From Lysinibacillus sphaericus (GTDB lineage: Bacteria > Bacillota > Bacilli > Bacillales_A > Planococcaceae), in contig NZ_CP015224.1 in the NCBI RefSeq assembly GCF_001629735.1, forward strand, positions 1,922,001-1,986,000: 64,000 bases of DNA, in the 5' to 3' direction. The notes under the pieces are model-generated. The model was not told the DNA's origin. It saw only the letters and a list, made by a program, of their open reading frames with translations, and did no database searches. Shown piece by piece: positions 16,232 to 25,753 of the stretch (position 1 is the stretch's first letter; each line of letters begins with the position of its first letter). Position numbers and translations under genes: made by a program.

Positions 16232-17260
16232 ATGAAAAAATTAATAGGTATATTATTATTTTCCATTCTTATCGTAGGCAGTGCAAGCAATGTACAAGCT
16301 GCTGGTTTCAAAGATGTGTCTGAGGATCATTATGCCTATGAAGCAATCTTATGGGCAGAAGAATATGATATTGTAAATGGTTTTGCAGATGGTACATTTA
16401 AACCGAATGCTACTATTACCGAGCAGCAATTAGCTAAACTTTTAGCTATTTTTTACGAGCTTGAATCTCCCATTGATGAATTAAAAAAACAGACCCCTTC
16501 TGCCATGTGGTCGGATGAATTTTATAACCAGCTTGCTAGCTATGGTGTCCCTTTAAACGGCTATTTCGATAATCGGCTACGAGCTGCTACCGTGAAGCGT
16601 GGTGTCGTGGCACAAGCTATTACTCATTTAGCTAGTGGCAAAAAAGGATTAGATTCATCTATTCAATTTTTACTTGATTACTATATTTCATCTGGGCAAA
16701 ATCCACAGTATGAAGACCGTAATTTACAAAAGTTTTATGGTGTGACCAACAATATGACACGTGCACAAGTTGTGACAATGCTGTATCGCATGGATGAACG
16801 AAATTTTTATGAAATTTCAGGGGATGCACAAGCTATTCATGACAATGCCAACAAATTATCGTTAAATACACGTGCTAAAAATGCCCAAAATCAACTCGAT
16901 AAATCCTTGCAGCAAACTACACCTAGCAAGAGTGCATGGGAAGGCGTTTATACGTATTATTATAAATGGGGTAAAGGAACAAATGACTTTAACCGTCGAG
17001 ATGCTGTTATTTCAAACGCCACAAGCAACAGTTTTTCCATTGCTTTAACTGCAAATGATGGGACAGCTTCAGGGAAAGTCAACGGAACTGCCACGATAAC
17101 AAGTTCAAATAAGGCATTAATGAATAAGTCCTCAAACGGCAATCGATGTGTCGTCGAGCTAGAGCGATTAACGAATAATGCGCTGAAAGTTACGGAAGTC
17201 GATTGTCGTGCAGAGCGTAGTGAAGGCACCAATTTTTCTGGTACGCTAAAACAACAATAG
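16232..17260 (+). CDS. Secreted S-layer-homology (SLH) domain protein
   Basis: 342 residues. Signal peptide (MKKLIGILLFSILIVGSASNVQA, cut near residue 24) followed by one clear SLH repeat (AGFKDVSEDHYAYEAILWAEEYDIVNGFADGTFKPNATITEQQLAKLL) and one or two degenerate SLH-like stretches up to about residue 190 (GVTNNMTRAQVVTMLYRMDE). The last 110 residues (from WEGVYTYYYKWG) look like a small beta-rich domain, with one Cys in CVVELER and another in VDCRAER that could pair. The SLH part would attach it to pyruvylated wall polymer. The function of the C-terminal domain is unknown. The gene is monocistronic. Confidence 0.85.
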   Translation: MKKLIGILLFSILIVGSASNVQAAGFKDVSEDHYAYEAILWAEEYDIVNGFADGTFKPNATITEQQLAKLLAIFYELESPIDELKKQTPSAMWSDEFYNQLASYGVPLNGYFDNRLRAATVKRGVVAQAITHLASGKKGLDSSIQFLLDYYISSGQNPQYEDRNLQKFYGVTNNMTRAQVVTMLYRMDERNFYEISGDAQAIHDNANKLSLNTRAKNAQNQLDKSLQQTTPSKSAWEGVYTYYYKWGKGTNDFNRRDAVISNATSNSFSIALTANDGTASGKVNGTATITSSNKALMNKSSNGNRCVVELERLTNNALKVTEVDCRAERSEGTNFSGTLKQQ

Positions 17261-17269
17261 TTCACAAGA

Positions 17270-17296
17270 GAGTCTGATTCGTTCAGGCTCTTTTTT
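17270..17296 (+). terminator. Terminator of the SLH gene
   Basis: GAGTCTGA (17270-17277) and TCAGGCTC (17283-17290) with one G-U pair, followed by TTTTTT. The right arm overlaps the end of the convergent LysR gene. Confidence 0.85.
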
Positions 17297-18182
17297 GAGC
17301 GCCCAAAATTTTATAGTGCTGCTTGGCTATGGTAATAAAATCGAGAAGGAAAGGCTGCATATGTTTATCTTTATGCCAAGCAATGTCTGTAAAAATTGGT
17401 GCTAAGCTGATTGTCGAGGGAATTTCCTCTAATTGTCCATTTGCTAATTCCTTTTCTACGACCATTCTCGGTAAAAATGTAATACCTAAACCAGCTATCA
17501 CACATTGCTTAATCGCTTCTATGCTCGCAAATTCTATCATTTGTAGCGGCATACTATTTTCCTGCTGTAGCTGTGCTTCTAAATGATTGCGATAGGAGCA
17601 CCCTGTTTCCGTTAGTAGCATGGTTTCAGTAGAAAGATGAGAAGCCACAAGAGGCTCCCTTCTATCTTTCGAAGTACTCACAAAAATAAGCTGTTCTTCG
17701 AGTAAACGCTCTCGATGTAGCATCGCTGTTTCCTGATAAATATCTGTAATAAAGGCCACATCTAACTTACCTGATTGCAATAACTCCTTGGCAATGTCAG
17801 TCGTATGCACAGGCTTAAATATAATTTTCACATGGGGATGCGCCTGTTGAAAATGCTGTAAAATGCTTGGCAGTCGATAAACACATTGACTTTCCTGTGC
17901 CCCTACTTTTAACACCACTTGTTCTTGTTCATTGGACATTGCTTTTTTCATTTCACGATCTAGCTCTAGCATTTTTTCGGCATATTGTTGTAAACGTTTG
18001 CCTTCCTCTGTTAAAATGATCCGCTTCCCAAGCCTCTCAAAAAGTATAACCCCTAACTCTTGTTCCAAAGTTTTAATCTGCGCAGTAATACTTGATTGAG
18101 CATAGTCTAGACGCTGTGCTGTTTGTGTAAAGCTTAATGTTTCTGCTGCTGTTAGGAACGTTTGGAGCTGCTTTATATCCAT
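17283..18182 (-). CDS. LysR-family transcriptional regulator
   Basis: 299 residues, the family's usual length. The N-terminal winged helix is textbook: QLQTFLTAAETLSFTQTAQRLDYAQSSITAQIKTLEQELGVILFERLGKRIILTEEGKRL. The LysR substrate-binding domain follows (about 90-295). GAGGTGAGGAC precedes the ATG. No divergently transcribed partner lies close by; the FMN reductase just upstream is on the same strand behind a terminator. Target genes and effector are unknown. Confidence 0.92.
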   Translation of the reverse strand: MDIKQLQTFLTAAETLSFTQTAQRLDYAQSSITAQIKTLEQELGVILFERLGKRIILTEEGKRLQQYAEKMLELDREMKKAMSNEQEQVVLKVGAQESQCVYRLPSILQHFQQAHPHVKIIFKPVHTTDIAKELLQSGKLDVAFITDIYQETAMLHRERLLEEQLIFVSTSKDRREPLVASHLSTETMLLTETGCSYRNHLEAQLQQENSMPLQMIEFASIEAIKQCVIAGLGITFLPRMVVEKELANGQLEEIPSTISLAPIFTDIAWHKDKHMQPFLLDFITIAKQHYKILGAQKRA

Positions 18183-18312
18183 GTCCTCACCTCTCTAATC
18201 ATTTTTTTCGATACATTTTTATGGAAGATTCACTTTTATCGATATTAAATCCAGTTTACACTAGCTTAGCAAGAGTGAACAATTTTTCAACCAAACGAGG
18301 TCCATTAAACAG

Positions 18313-18345
18313 AAAAGGATTTGGAAACTTTATCGTCCAAATCCC
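18313..18345 (-). terminator. Terminator of the FMN-reductase-like gene
   Basis: GGATTTGGA (18317-18325) and TCCAAATCC (18336-18344) form a stem. On the minus strand it is followed by TTTTC, 15 bases past the stop. Confidence 0.8.
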
Positions 18346-18359
18346 TTTTTAATCTCCTG

Positions 18360-18899
18360 TTATTGTAGCTCTTTTCTAAGACATTCAGCTGCTGCCATCG
18401 CTTTTAAATCTTGAACTATATCTCCGGGTTTATTTCCTTCTCCTAAAATATACCCTTCAAATGATGTCCCTATAAAGTCAAAGATATGTTGAAACTGCTG
18501 GATCATTGGTAGCCCTTTTATATAGGGCATATCACCACCAACTGCTATGACATACGCTTTTTTAGAAGACATGTTGTCCTTGAAATTGGGGTAAGTTAAA
18601 TCTCTTAAAGTTTGTGACCATCGATCAATAAAGTTTTTCATCGGTCCTGCCATGCTGTACCAATAAATAGGTGTAGAAAATAGTAGAATATCATGTGGAA
18701 GAATACGTTCAATGATGGAATTATAGTCATCATTGACTTCTGAAAAGCCCTCCTCTGTATGGCGCTTATCTATTATAGGTTGAATTGAATAATCCTTTAG
18801 ATAAATTTCTTCAACTTTTAAATCTTGAGTGACTAATTTTGTTAAAGTTTCTACGTTCCCATTCGGACGATTTCCTCCATAAATAACGGCTATTGACAT
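18360..18899 (-). CDS. NADPH-dependent FMN reductase / flavodoxin-like oxidoreductase
   Basis: 179 residues with a flavodoxin fold: AVIYGGNRPNGNVETL is the phosphate-binding loop, LLFSTPIYWYSMAGPMKNFIDRW the isoalloxazine-contacting region shared with NAD(P)H-dependent FMN reductases. AAGGGA precedes the ATG. It is a cytoplasmic oxidoreductase, probably reducing quinones or related electrophiles (family inference). Upstream lies a set of nested ATCGA-type inverted repeats that may be an operator. Monocistronic. Confidence 0.85.
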   Translation of the reverse strand: MSIAVIYGGNRPNGNVETLTKLVTQDLKVEEIYLKDYSIQPIIDKRHTEEGFSEVNDDYNSIIERILPHDILLFSTPIYWYSMAGPMKNFIDRWSQTLRDLTYPNFKDNMSSKKAYVIAVGGDMPYIKGLPMIQQFQHIFDFIGTSFEGYILGEGNKPGDIVQDLKAMAAAECLRKELQ

Positions 18900-18971
18900 G
18901 TTGGTGATCCCTTCTTCCTTAAAGTTTTCTAGTATTGTTCCCGAATAGTTTTATCTTATAATGATTTCACA

Positions 18972-19019
18972 AATCGATAAAGATGATTATTTCGATAAAA
19001 TGAATCGAAAAAATCGATT
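18972..19019. promoter_or_regulatory. Nested ATCGAT/TTTCGAT inverted repeats
   Basis: AATCGAT (18972-18978) pairs with ATCGATT (19013-19019), and inside it TTTCGAT (18990-18996) pairs with ATCGAAA (19004-19010). The array lies 73-120 bases upstream of the FMN-reductase start and looks like paired sites for one dimeric regulator. Confidence 0.45.
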
Positions 19020-19122
19020 ATAGAGAAGTGACTAGCGTGGGAATTACACCATAAAAACTTCCAGAAAAAGGTTTTTTATTCAAATGTGGGAAGTAGCCAT
19101 CTTCATGGTCAGACCCACCACA

Positions 19123-20226
19123 TTATAAAGAAGCAAAAATTTTCTTTACCCATTCAAGATACTCACGCATATAGTATGGCTGCTTAAAACCATGATTCTG
19201 ACCTTCTGCTACAATTACAGTGACATCCGCACCTGCAGTTCGTGCGGACTGAATATATTCCTGTGGTCCCTTTACCCCAACAGCTGAATCCTTCGTTCCA
19301 TAAGCAATAAATTGAGGAATATGTGCAGTTCTGAAATGCTTGGACAAATCAGTTTTATTCAAAAGTTCTTCACGCTCTTCTGGATTTCTAACAGCTTTAT
19401 CATCAAAAGAAGCAAAAAGCATGGGGACATTATAGCGGTACGTCAATGCAGGATAAATCATGGCTGCAGATGCTACTTGGTCATCAACTGCATCGATAGC
19501 ATCAAGCTGATAATTTTTGGGAAGCCGTTTTTCTCCCTGTATGAGATTAATAAAACTCCCCGTTTGAAAACCACCTGCGCTAAAGCCTATCAATCCAATT
19601 TTATTAGGATGTATACCATAATCATTTGCATGATAACGTAGATAACGGACAGCACGCTGCACATCCAATTGGGGAATGGGCCATTCATAGGGGTTGGAAC
19701 GATAGTGTAGAACGAACGCATTAATACCTGCCTTATTTAATGCTTCCGCGACCTCTTTCCCTTCAGTAGTTCCGCCATCCATTTCCTTAAAGCTATAGCC
19801 ACCACCGGGGATTACAATGACCGCACTATCACTATTTGCCACGGTATAAGGAATCAAATAAGGTTCATCCTCATAGGTAGTCTTTTCATAGCCTCCCTCC
19901 ATTTCATGGACATATGTAAACGTATCAATGGCAGCCTCATTATCTTGATAGTCTTCTCCTACAATATTAGTGAAAAATTTGACTGTAGCTAGCAGTCTAT
20001 TAGGGTTACCTTTAATATTCATATCGTCTAGCTTACTACCAGAATGATTACCTGCGACTTCTTCTCCCCAAATTTCAACCTTTCGTTCAATATCGGCAAC
20101 TGGCTTACCTGGTTTATTACCAAAAGGATTGATCTCAAGAAAAGCATAGCCAAACCCTATTATCAAAACCAATATAGCTAGCAATATTCCCACAAACTTG
20201 GCTGTTTTCTTCATTATTTTCATCAT
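19123..20226 (-). CDS. Membrane-anchored alpha/beta hydrolase (esterase/lipase-like)
   Basis: 368 residues from the ATG at 20226, which has GGAGG 6 bases upstream. One N-terminal membrane helix (FVGILLAILVLIIGFGYAFL), then an esterase of the BD-FAE/acetyl-xylan esterase-like type: oxyanion motif IPGGGYSF, nucleophile elbow GFSAGG, catalytic Asp in YGTKDSAV and His in GQNHGF. The catalytic domain is probably extracytoplasmic. Next on the same strand comes a predicted secreted beta-helix protein, raising the possibility of joint action on a polysaccharide, but each has its own ribosome site and a gap separates them. Substrate unknown. Confidence 0.82.
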   Translation of the reverse strand: MMKIMKKTAKFVGILLAILVLIIGFGYAFLEINPFGNKPGKPVADIERKVEIWGEEVAGNHSGSKLDDMNIKGNPNRLLATVKFFTNIVGEDYQDNEAAIDTFTYVHEMEGGYEKTTYEDEPYLIPYTVANSDSAVIVIPGGGYSFKEMDGGTTEGKEVAEALNKAGINAFVLHYRSNPYEWPIPQLDVQRAVRYLRYHANDYGIHPNKIGLIGFSAGGFQTGSFINLIQGEKRLPKNYQLDAIDAVDDQVASAAMIYPALTYRYNVPMLFASFDDKAVRNPEEREELLNKTDLSKHFRTAHIPQFIAYGTKDSAVGVKGPQEYIQSARTAGADVTVIVAEGQNHGFKQPYYMREYLEWVKKIFASL

Positions 20227-20341
20227 GATTAACCTCCGTAAGTAGAGAAAAAAGTTTGTCACTTCCACAAAATTACCTTTAGTTTAACAAATGGTTTCTC
20301 GACAACTCGATTGTCTTTTTAGCCTTAGCCCTCATATTTTT

Positions 20342-21739
20342 TTACTTCACTATATGTTCCGCAGGTGAATCTTTTTCAAGTCTAAAATCAAATTTATCCA
20401 TATTTTTATATTGAGGATCTAGGTAACTAGATGTCGAATCACTATTGGATGCGATTTTAAACTTTTTAAACGAGTCATATTCCTTATCCTTCCATATCCA
20501 AATGCCATCCTCCCCTTTTTCTTTATGAAACACATTCCTAACCAACTTGTTTTTTTTATTACTTGTAAAATAATTGGCTATAAATATTCGAGAAGATCCA
20601 GCTGTTAGTATATTTTTTTCTATAACGTTATTGTGGGTATCATACTGTAATAAAAGCTGTCCTCCATCTAATCCCTTTGTATCATTACGGTATATAATAT
20701 TATGAGAGATGGTTGAATTTTTCGTCCCCCCTCTTTTTTCATCATACCCGCCAATCGATATTCCTGTAAAAAAATTATTATATACTGTATTATTTAGTAC
20801 TTTTATATTGTCTGCATACTTGTTTGCATGTTCAGATGTTACTTCAATTCCGATATCATTCTTATAAAGGGTATTGTACTCAATCGTTATATTCTTACCA
20901 CCATCGACATATATTCCCCCAGCAGAATAATTCTCGCCATATGCTGGATTCCCATAGGAGGAAATTTCATAAACGTAATTATTTTTTACAGCACCGTTTC
21001 GTACATAGTCCCTTTTTTTATCCTTTGAAATTCCTTCAAACCCAATCAGATCAATTCCGATATTATTGCTCCGTCGAACTATATTATTTTCTATTTTAAA
21101 TCCATTAATATTCCCATTAAGAACTATAGATTCACTTGCACCTAACACTAAATCCTCCACTGTATTACCTACAATATTTATATCTCTCATTGACCCTGTT
21201 CCGTAGACAGCGATCCCATGACCATTTCCATCCTCAGCAAAGGTTTTTATTCTTTTCACATGATTATTCGCTAGGGTAATATGGCTACTGGAGCCTGTTA
21301 CGTAAATTCCTATCACTGTTTCATCTAATTGTTTCGTCGTTAAATCCTGTATAGTGAATCCACTAATGGTAATGTAATTTTTATCCTTTATCGTTACAAG
21401 AGATGCATCACCATCCGTATTCTTCATGGACTCTCCACTAAGAATAACTTCTTCATTTTCATACGCCTTGAAAATAATGGGGTGTGATTTTGTACCACTA
21501 TGTATAACAGAAAGCTTTTCCTTATAAATGCCTTTCCGTATAAATACGGTTGACCCTGCTTCCGCTTCTAATGCCGCCTTTTTTAGCGTACGGTATGGGC
21601 TTAATTTTGAACCATTATTTGAATCATTTCCATTACTATCTACAAATATAGTCTTAGCCTGTTTTATTTCCGAATCATTAATCGTTAGCACAATTATCAA
21701 AGCAGCTATAAACCCCAAAAATAGTATCCATTTTTTCAT
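20342..21739 (-). CDS. Secreted right-handed parallel beta-helix protein
   Basis: 465 residues. An N-terminal signal/anchor (WILFLGFIAALIIVLTI) precedes a DUF1565-like opening, IFVDSNGNDSNNGSKLSPYRTLKKAA, then repeated beta-helix coils rich in Asn (NNHVKRIK, GNTVEDL, NNIVRRSNN, YNTLYKND, NNTVYNNFFTG, SHNIIYRND). This is the pattern of NosD/pectate-lyase-like parallel beta-helix proteins acting on or binding carbohydrates. AAAGGAAG precedes the ATG. Whether it is an active lyase or only a binding protein cannot be judged. It lies upstream of the esterase-like gene on the same strand. Confidence 0.8.
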   Translation of the reverse strand: MKKWILFLGFIAALIIVLTINDSEIKQAKTIFVDSNGNDSNNGSKLSPYRTLKKAALEAEAGSTVFIRKGIYKEKLSVIHSGTKSHPIIFKAYENEEVILSGESMKNTDGDASLVTIKDKNYITISGFTIQDLTTKQLDETVIGIYVTGSSSHITLANNHVKRIKTFAEDGNGHGIAVYGTGSMRDINIVGNTVEDLVLGASESIVLNGNINGFKIENNIVRRSNNIGIDLIGFEGISKDKKRDYVRNGAVKNNYVYEISSYGNPAYGENYSAGGIYVDGGKNITIEYNTLYKNDIGIEVTSEHANKYADNIKVLNNTVYNNFFTGISIGGYDEKRGGTKNSTISHNIIYRNDTKGLDGGQLLLQYDTHNNVIEKNILTAGSSRIFIANYFTSNKKNKLVRNVFHKEKGEDGIWIWKDKEYDSFKKFKIASNSDSTSSYLDPQYKNMDKFDFRLEKDSPAEHIVK

Positions 21740-21771
21740 AAAATCTTCCTTTTCAAATTAATTCTATGGCG

Positions 21772-22386
21772 TTAAATGGTCGATTTTCTAATCACCATCT
21801 CTGCTAATACTAAATTAATAGTAAAGGCTAACCACGCTCCTAACGAATACGACAACCCATATGGAAGATTCGCTCCATAATGCAGTATCGTCACAACTAT
21901 GTAAATGGTTAGATTGGCAAACGTTAAGAAAAAGCTTCTTAGCATCCAACTCCGATGGCTATTTACTTGTCCCTTTTTTATAAAACGAAAACCGTTTATC
22001 GTCGTAAGCAACCACAGCGTATTTAAAATGAAGAAACCAATCGTACTCCACATGCCCCCATTTGCATAGAGCGCTATATAATATCCTGGAAGTATATTGA
22101 CTACAATCACTATTACATAGATTCGACCATTCCAGCGGTGTAGAATAGGTTTTTCCATTCTTATTGTTCTCGAAAGACCTAATGGCCCCGTAATTAAGGC
22201 AATAATGGCTAAAATGATATGTAGTTGGATCATCATAATCCATACATTTGCATTCGGAAGTTCTATTTCCTTGTTCGAAAGAAATGTCGAAAATGTGGGG
22301 TCGACCACAAAATTTTTAGATGTTGTATGTAATATCCACAATACAGCAATTACTGCTAAACTAATGACTAAGCCTTTCCTTCTCAT
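21772..22386 (-). CDS. DUF2306-family membrane protein
   Basis: 204 residues with six or so hydrophobic segments and the conserved small-loop patterns LHIILAIIALITGPLGL, HRWNGRIYVIVIVVN and HRSWMLRSFFLTFANLT, which I associate with the DUF2306 integral membrane family. His and Arg in the HRW and HRSWMLRS motifs might coordinate a cofactor, but the function is not established. GAGAGGAAAG precedes the ATG. It reads toward the beta-helix gene with a 32-base gap, so the two may share a transcript. Confidence 0.75.
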   Translation of the reverse strand: MRRKGLVISLAVIAVLWILHTTSKNFVVDPTFSTFLSNKEIELPNANVWIMMIQLHIILAIIALITGPLGLSRTIRMEKPILHRWNGRIYVIVIVVNILPGYYIALYANGGMWSTIGFFILNTLWLLTTINGFRFIKKGQVNSHRSWMLRSFFLTFANLTIYIVVTILHYGANLPYGLSYSLGAWLAFTINLVLAEMVIRKSTI

Positions 22387-22604
22387 GTCTTCTTTCCTCT
22401 CCGTTTGTAAAGTGACCTTAAAGATTGCTCTTCGCTGGATAGATTAAAATGGTAAATCTATCTATCTCAAAGTATCTAAAAACAGTCTATCATTAATGCC
22501 CCTTACTCGGTTACCAATCATTATAAAGCCGCTTTATAAACTTTAATTTGATTTTACATTGAGACAGCTTTCTATCCTCTGTTATGAGACATTTTTAAGC
22601 GAAT

Positions 22605-22637
22605 AAAAAAGACCTAATCGCTTTCCGCAACTAGGTC
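22605..22637 (-). terminator. Terminator of ade
   Basis: GACCTA (22611-22616) and TAGGTC (22632-22637) with an extended imperfect stem are followed on the minus strand by TTTTTT, just past the adenine deaminase stop. Confidence 0.82.
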
Positions 22638-22647
22638 GTTTTTTTGT

Positions 22648-24393
22648 CTATGCTTCCACTTCTATATGCTGGAAGGTTGTCACATCAAATAGCCCTGTAT
22701 CTGTTAATTTTAAAGCAGGAATTACGGGTAATGCTACAAAAGAAAATGTCAGTAGAAAATGAAAATCTAAAGTTGGATTGAGTTTCTGTAAAGCATTGTG
22801 CAAGCCCGCTAGCTGTTCCTTCGCTTGCTGTGCTGGCACATCTGTCATTAAGCCACCGATTGTTAAAGGCATCTCCGCGAGTATTTCACCATCGGCTACA
22901 ATAACGAAGCCACCTTGGATTTCCTGAATGCGGGAAAGTGCCAGAATCATATCCTCATCATTTGTGCCAACGACAAGGGCATTATGTGAATCATGGGCTA
23001 CGGTAGTCGCAACCGCACCTTTTTGTAAACCAAACCCTTTCACAATACCTAAGCCCGTCGTATGCAAATGATGATGGCGTTCGATGACTGCTAGTTTCAG
23101 TAAATCTTGTTCGATTGAGGGGACAAATACGCCTTCTTTCACAGGTACATCTATGACTAAATGATTGGTAATCAGCTGATTCGGCACAATTTCCATGACA
23201 TTCGCTCTTGTCCCCTTTTTGAATGATAGTTGTAAACTATCCTTTGTCATGCTTGGTAAATGAACAGAGTGATGAATATGGGCAGGAACCTTTGCCTCTT
23301 GACGACTTGTCAGCATTTCCCCATTTTCAGCCACTTTATGACCATTTTTCCAAACCGCTTTTGCCTGCATCGTCGATAAATCGTCTACTAGTACAAAATC
23401 AGCCTTATAGCCTGGTGCAAGTACCCCTCGATCAAATAAACGATAGCATTCTGCGGTATTTACGGTTGCTAGCTGAATTGCCTGCAAAGGTGTCATCCCT
23501 TCGGCTATTGCCATTGCAACATCATAATTGATGCTACCTTCATCCATCAATTCATCGACATATTTATCATCCGTACAAAAACCAAAACGACGCGCATTGT
23601 GTGACTGAATGGCTGGCAATAAATCACGCAAATTTTTCGCTGCTGATCCCTCTCGAATAAGGACATACATCCCCTGCTCTACACGATCAATGGCTTCTTC
23701 GGCTGTCACACATTCATGATCCGTTTGAATACCTGCAGCTCGGTAGCCTGTTATTTGCTCACTTTGTAAGCCCGCACAATGCCCATCAATTACTAGGTTC
23801 GCTTCCTTTGATAATAAAATTTTTTGCAGCATTCCCTCTTCTCCATTTAAGACGGCTGGGAAATCCATAACCTCCGCTAATCCACGAACTTGTTCATGAT
23901 GCAGAAATGGCTCCAAATCCTGTGCTGTTAATGTTGCCCCGGCGTTTTCAAACTGTGTCCCTGGTACACTTGAAGGAAGCATCACAAAAATATCCATATC
24001 GGCCTTTTGTGCATCATCCAGCATAAATTGGATTCCTTCTGCTCCTGCTACGTTAGCAATTTCATGTGGATCAGTAATCACGGTTGTAATCCCATGTGGA
24101 ATTAAGACACGGCTGAATTCTCCAGGTGTTAGCATCGAAGATTCAATATGTATATGACCATCAATCAATCCAGGAATAACATAGCTCCCCGCTGCATCCT
24201 CTACCTCTTTTGCATGAAATCTATTGCTGTGATCCAGTGCGACAATTGTGCCATTCTTCACAACAATGTCCGCTTTCCTCCACGTTAATGTATAGACATC
24301 GGCAACTTGTGCATTTTTAAGAATAAAATCTGCCTCTAACTTACCTTGAGATGATAAAATATTTTGCGTTAACTGTTGTAATTTTGTCGTCAT
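22648..24393 (-). CDS. ade: Adenine deaminase
   Basis: 581 residues from the ATG at 24393, which has AAGGAG 8 bases upstream (a TTG at 24399 is too close to it). Amidohydrolase-superfamily metal site: YVIPGLIDGHIHIESSM (HxH), a later His in IDGHCAG, the histidine in TDHECVTAEEA and Asp in GFCTDDKY. The C-terminal SHNALVVGTNDEDM/IGGLMTD region is specific to Ade/AdeC. It converts adenine to hypoxanthine and ammonia in purine salvage, in the cytoplasm. Monocistronic with its own terminator. Confidence 0.93.
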   Translation of the reverse strand: MTTKLQQLTQNILSSQGKLEADFILKNAQVADVYTLTWRKADIVVKNGTIVALDHSNRFHAKEVEDAAGSYVIPGLIDGHIHIESSMLTPGEFSRVLIPHGITTVITDPHEIANVAGAEGIQFMLDDAQKADMDIFVMLPSSVPGTQFENAGATLTAQDLEPFLHHEQVRGLAEVMDFPAVLNGEEGMLQKILLSKEANLVIDGHCAGLQSEQITGYRAAGIQTDHECVTAEEAIDRVEQGMYVLIREGSAAKNLRDLLPAIQSHNARRFGFCTDDKYVDELMDEGSINYDVAMAIAEGMTPLQAIQLATVNTAECYRLFDRGVLAPGYKADFVLVDDLSTMQAKAVWKNGHKVAENGEMLTSRQEAKVPAHIHHSVHLPSMTKDSLQLSFKKGTRANVMEIVPNQLITNHLVIDVPVKEGVFVPSIEQDLLKLAVIERHHHLHTTGLGIVKGFGLQKGAVATTVAHDSHNALVVGTNDEDMILALSRIQEIQGGFVIVADGEILAEMPLTIGGLMTDVPAQQAKEQLAGLHNALQKLNPTLDFHFLLTFSFVALPVIPALKLTDTGLFDVTTFQHIEVEA

Positions 24394-24472
24394 AGCCAAT
24401 ACTCCTTTTTCTTTTAAGAACTATCATGCCTGAAAGATGTCTGTTATTGCAACTATTAATCGTAAAGTCCGT

Positions 24473-24498
24473 AAAAAACGACCATTGATTAATGGTCG
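24473..24498 (-). terminator. Terminator of the PPOX-fold gene
   Basis: CGACCATT (24479-24486) and AATGGTCG (24491-24498) form a stem that overlaps the stop codon and is followed on the minus strand by TTTTTT. Confidence 0.85.
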
Positions 24499-24911
24499 CT
24501 CGAAAATTCTAGTTCTTTTGGTGGTTGTCCTTTTTTATTCATTAAACGCATACGAATAGGTTCAATTTTTAGGGTCACCATTTCATCCTGATTGCCAATA
24601 AAAATACTCGTAAAAAATTCTGCAATTTTATTTTTAATGCCTTCTTCGTGTACTTCAGTGAGCTTTCCCTCTATTTCCACATAGGAATCACCAAAGCCCC
24701 CATTTTCATAGCCATACAATATATGGGTATATGGATTTTTACGGAGCTCTTCCATTTTCTCAGAATGCTTATTCGTCACAGTATATAACACAAAATCCTC
24801 ATGCTGGAACGTCATATAGCGCGAATAAGGCTTCCCGTTTTCTACAGTAGCCATCGTTCCGATCTTTTCACGGTTCAAAACTTCTAAAATTTCATCACGT
24901 ACTGAAGTCAT
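24489..24911 (-). CDS. Pyridoxamine-5'-phosphate-oxidase-fold protein (general stress protein 26-like)
   Basis: 140 residues with the split-barrel flavin-binding pattern: IGTMATVENGKPYSRYMTF, FVLYTVTNKHSEKMEELRKNPYTHILYG and YVEIEGKLTEV. This matches the YdaG/general stress protein 26 subgroup. Such proteins bind FMN or a related cofactor; the reaction here is unknown. About 45 bases upstream there is a weak SigB-like pair (GTTTAG-N13-GGGCAA), only partly matching the consensus. Monocistronic. Confidence 0.82.
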   Translation of the reverse strand: MTSVRDEILEVLNREKIGTMATVENGKPYSRYMTFQHEDFVLYTVTNKHSEKMEELRKNPYTHILYGYENGGFGDSYVEIEGKLTEVHEEGIKNKIAEFFTSIFIGNQDEMVTLKIEPIRMRLMNKKGQPPKELEFSSDH

Positions 24912-25074
24912 TTCATCCCATCCTTTCTTCTACAACTATATTTTGCCCTCTCTACCTAAAGCTAAACTGTTTTTTTTGAAAAATGTGAAATGACAAACTT
25001 CTGGTAAATTGAAAATATCTTGTTATAATTATTTGATGGACAATAGGAATTTACGGATGAATGAGGGTTAAAAA

Positions 25075-25701
25075 ATGAAACAAGCTTTTTATACACGCTG
25101 TTTATTTTTCATAACAGGCATTATCGTGCTATCTTTTGGCGTTACATTAACAATTAAAGGGCAGCTTTTTGGCGTAGGCTCTTGGGATGTTTTACATATT
25201 GGCTTAACTAAAACACTCGGATTAACGATCGGTTCATGGTCGATCATTTTAGGACTGGCAATTTTAGCGTTTGATATGCTAATAACGAAAAAATTCCCAT
25301 TACCAGGAACTTTTATCGATATGTTTTTAGCTGGCATTTTTATTGATATTTTTAATTATTGGCTACCTGATATCGATGGCTTTTGGATGCAGCTTGTTTC
25401 TTATCTAACAGGGTTAGTATTACTTGGCTGGGGCTGTGGTATGTATATGGTGGCTAATTTAGGAATTGGTCCGCGCGATACCTTAATGCTAATGATGGTT
25501 CATAAACTTGGCTGGAGTGTCACACGTTCCCGGACGACAATGGAAGTTACAGTCGCTGTAATTGGCTTCTTACTTGGTGGTCCTATAGGAATCGGTACGG
25601 TGATAATGGCCTTTGGACTTGGACCAATCGTACAATTTGCCTTAACCTATAACGAAAAATTATTTATGAAATGGACTGGCGTGAAAAGCGCCGTCATATA
25701 A
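25075..25701 (+). CDS. YczE/YyaS-type membrane protein
   Basis: 208 residues with five or six membrane segments. The pattern LSFGVTLTIKGQLFGVGSWDVLHIGL and MYMVANLGIGPRDTLMLMMVHKLGWS is typical of the YczE/YyaS/YitT-related family. In B. subtilis YczE affects surfactin production, but no synthetase genes are present here, so function should not be transferred. GAGGGTT lies 6 bases before the ATG. Monocistronic, followed by two hairpin terminators. Confidence 0.82.
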   Translation: MKQAFYTRCLFFITGIIVLSFGVTLTIKGQLFGVGSWDVLHIGLTKTLGLTIGSWSIILGLAILAFDMLITKKFPLPGTFIDMFLAGIFIDIFNYWLPDIDGFWMQLVSYLTGLVLLGWGCGMYMVANLGIGPRDTLMLMMVHKLGWSVTRSRTTMEVTVAVIGFLLGGPIGIGTVIMAFGLGPIVQFALTYNEKLFMKWTGVKSAVI

Positions 25702-25708
25702 GTTTTCT

Positions 25709-25736
25709 GACAATGCAAAAAATGCATTGTCTTTTT
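25709..25736 (+). terminator. Terminator of the YczE-like gene
   Basis: GACAATGCA (25709-25717) and TGCATTGTC (25723-25731) form a stem followed by TTTTT. Confidence 0.88.
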
Positions 25737-25753
25737 ATGGATAGAATAAACAA

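Noticed and set aside
24912..24975. SigB promoter for the general-stress-protein-26-like gene
   Set aside because: GTTTAG-N13-GGGCAA matches the -10 only in part, and the -10 GGGTAT is not met; noted in the gene entry only.
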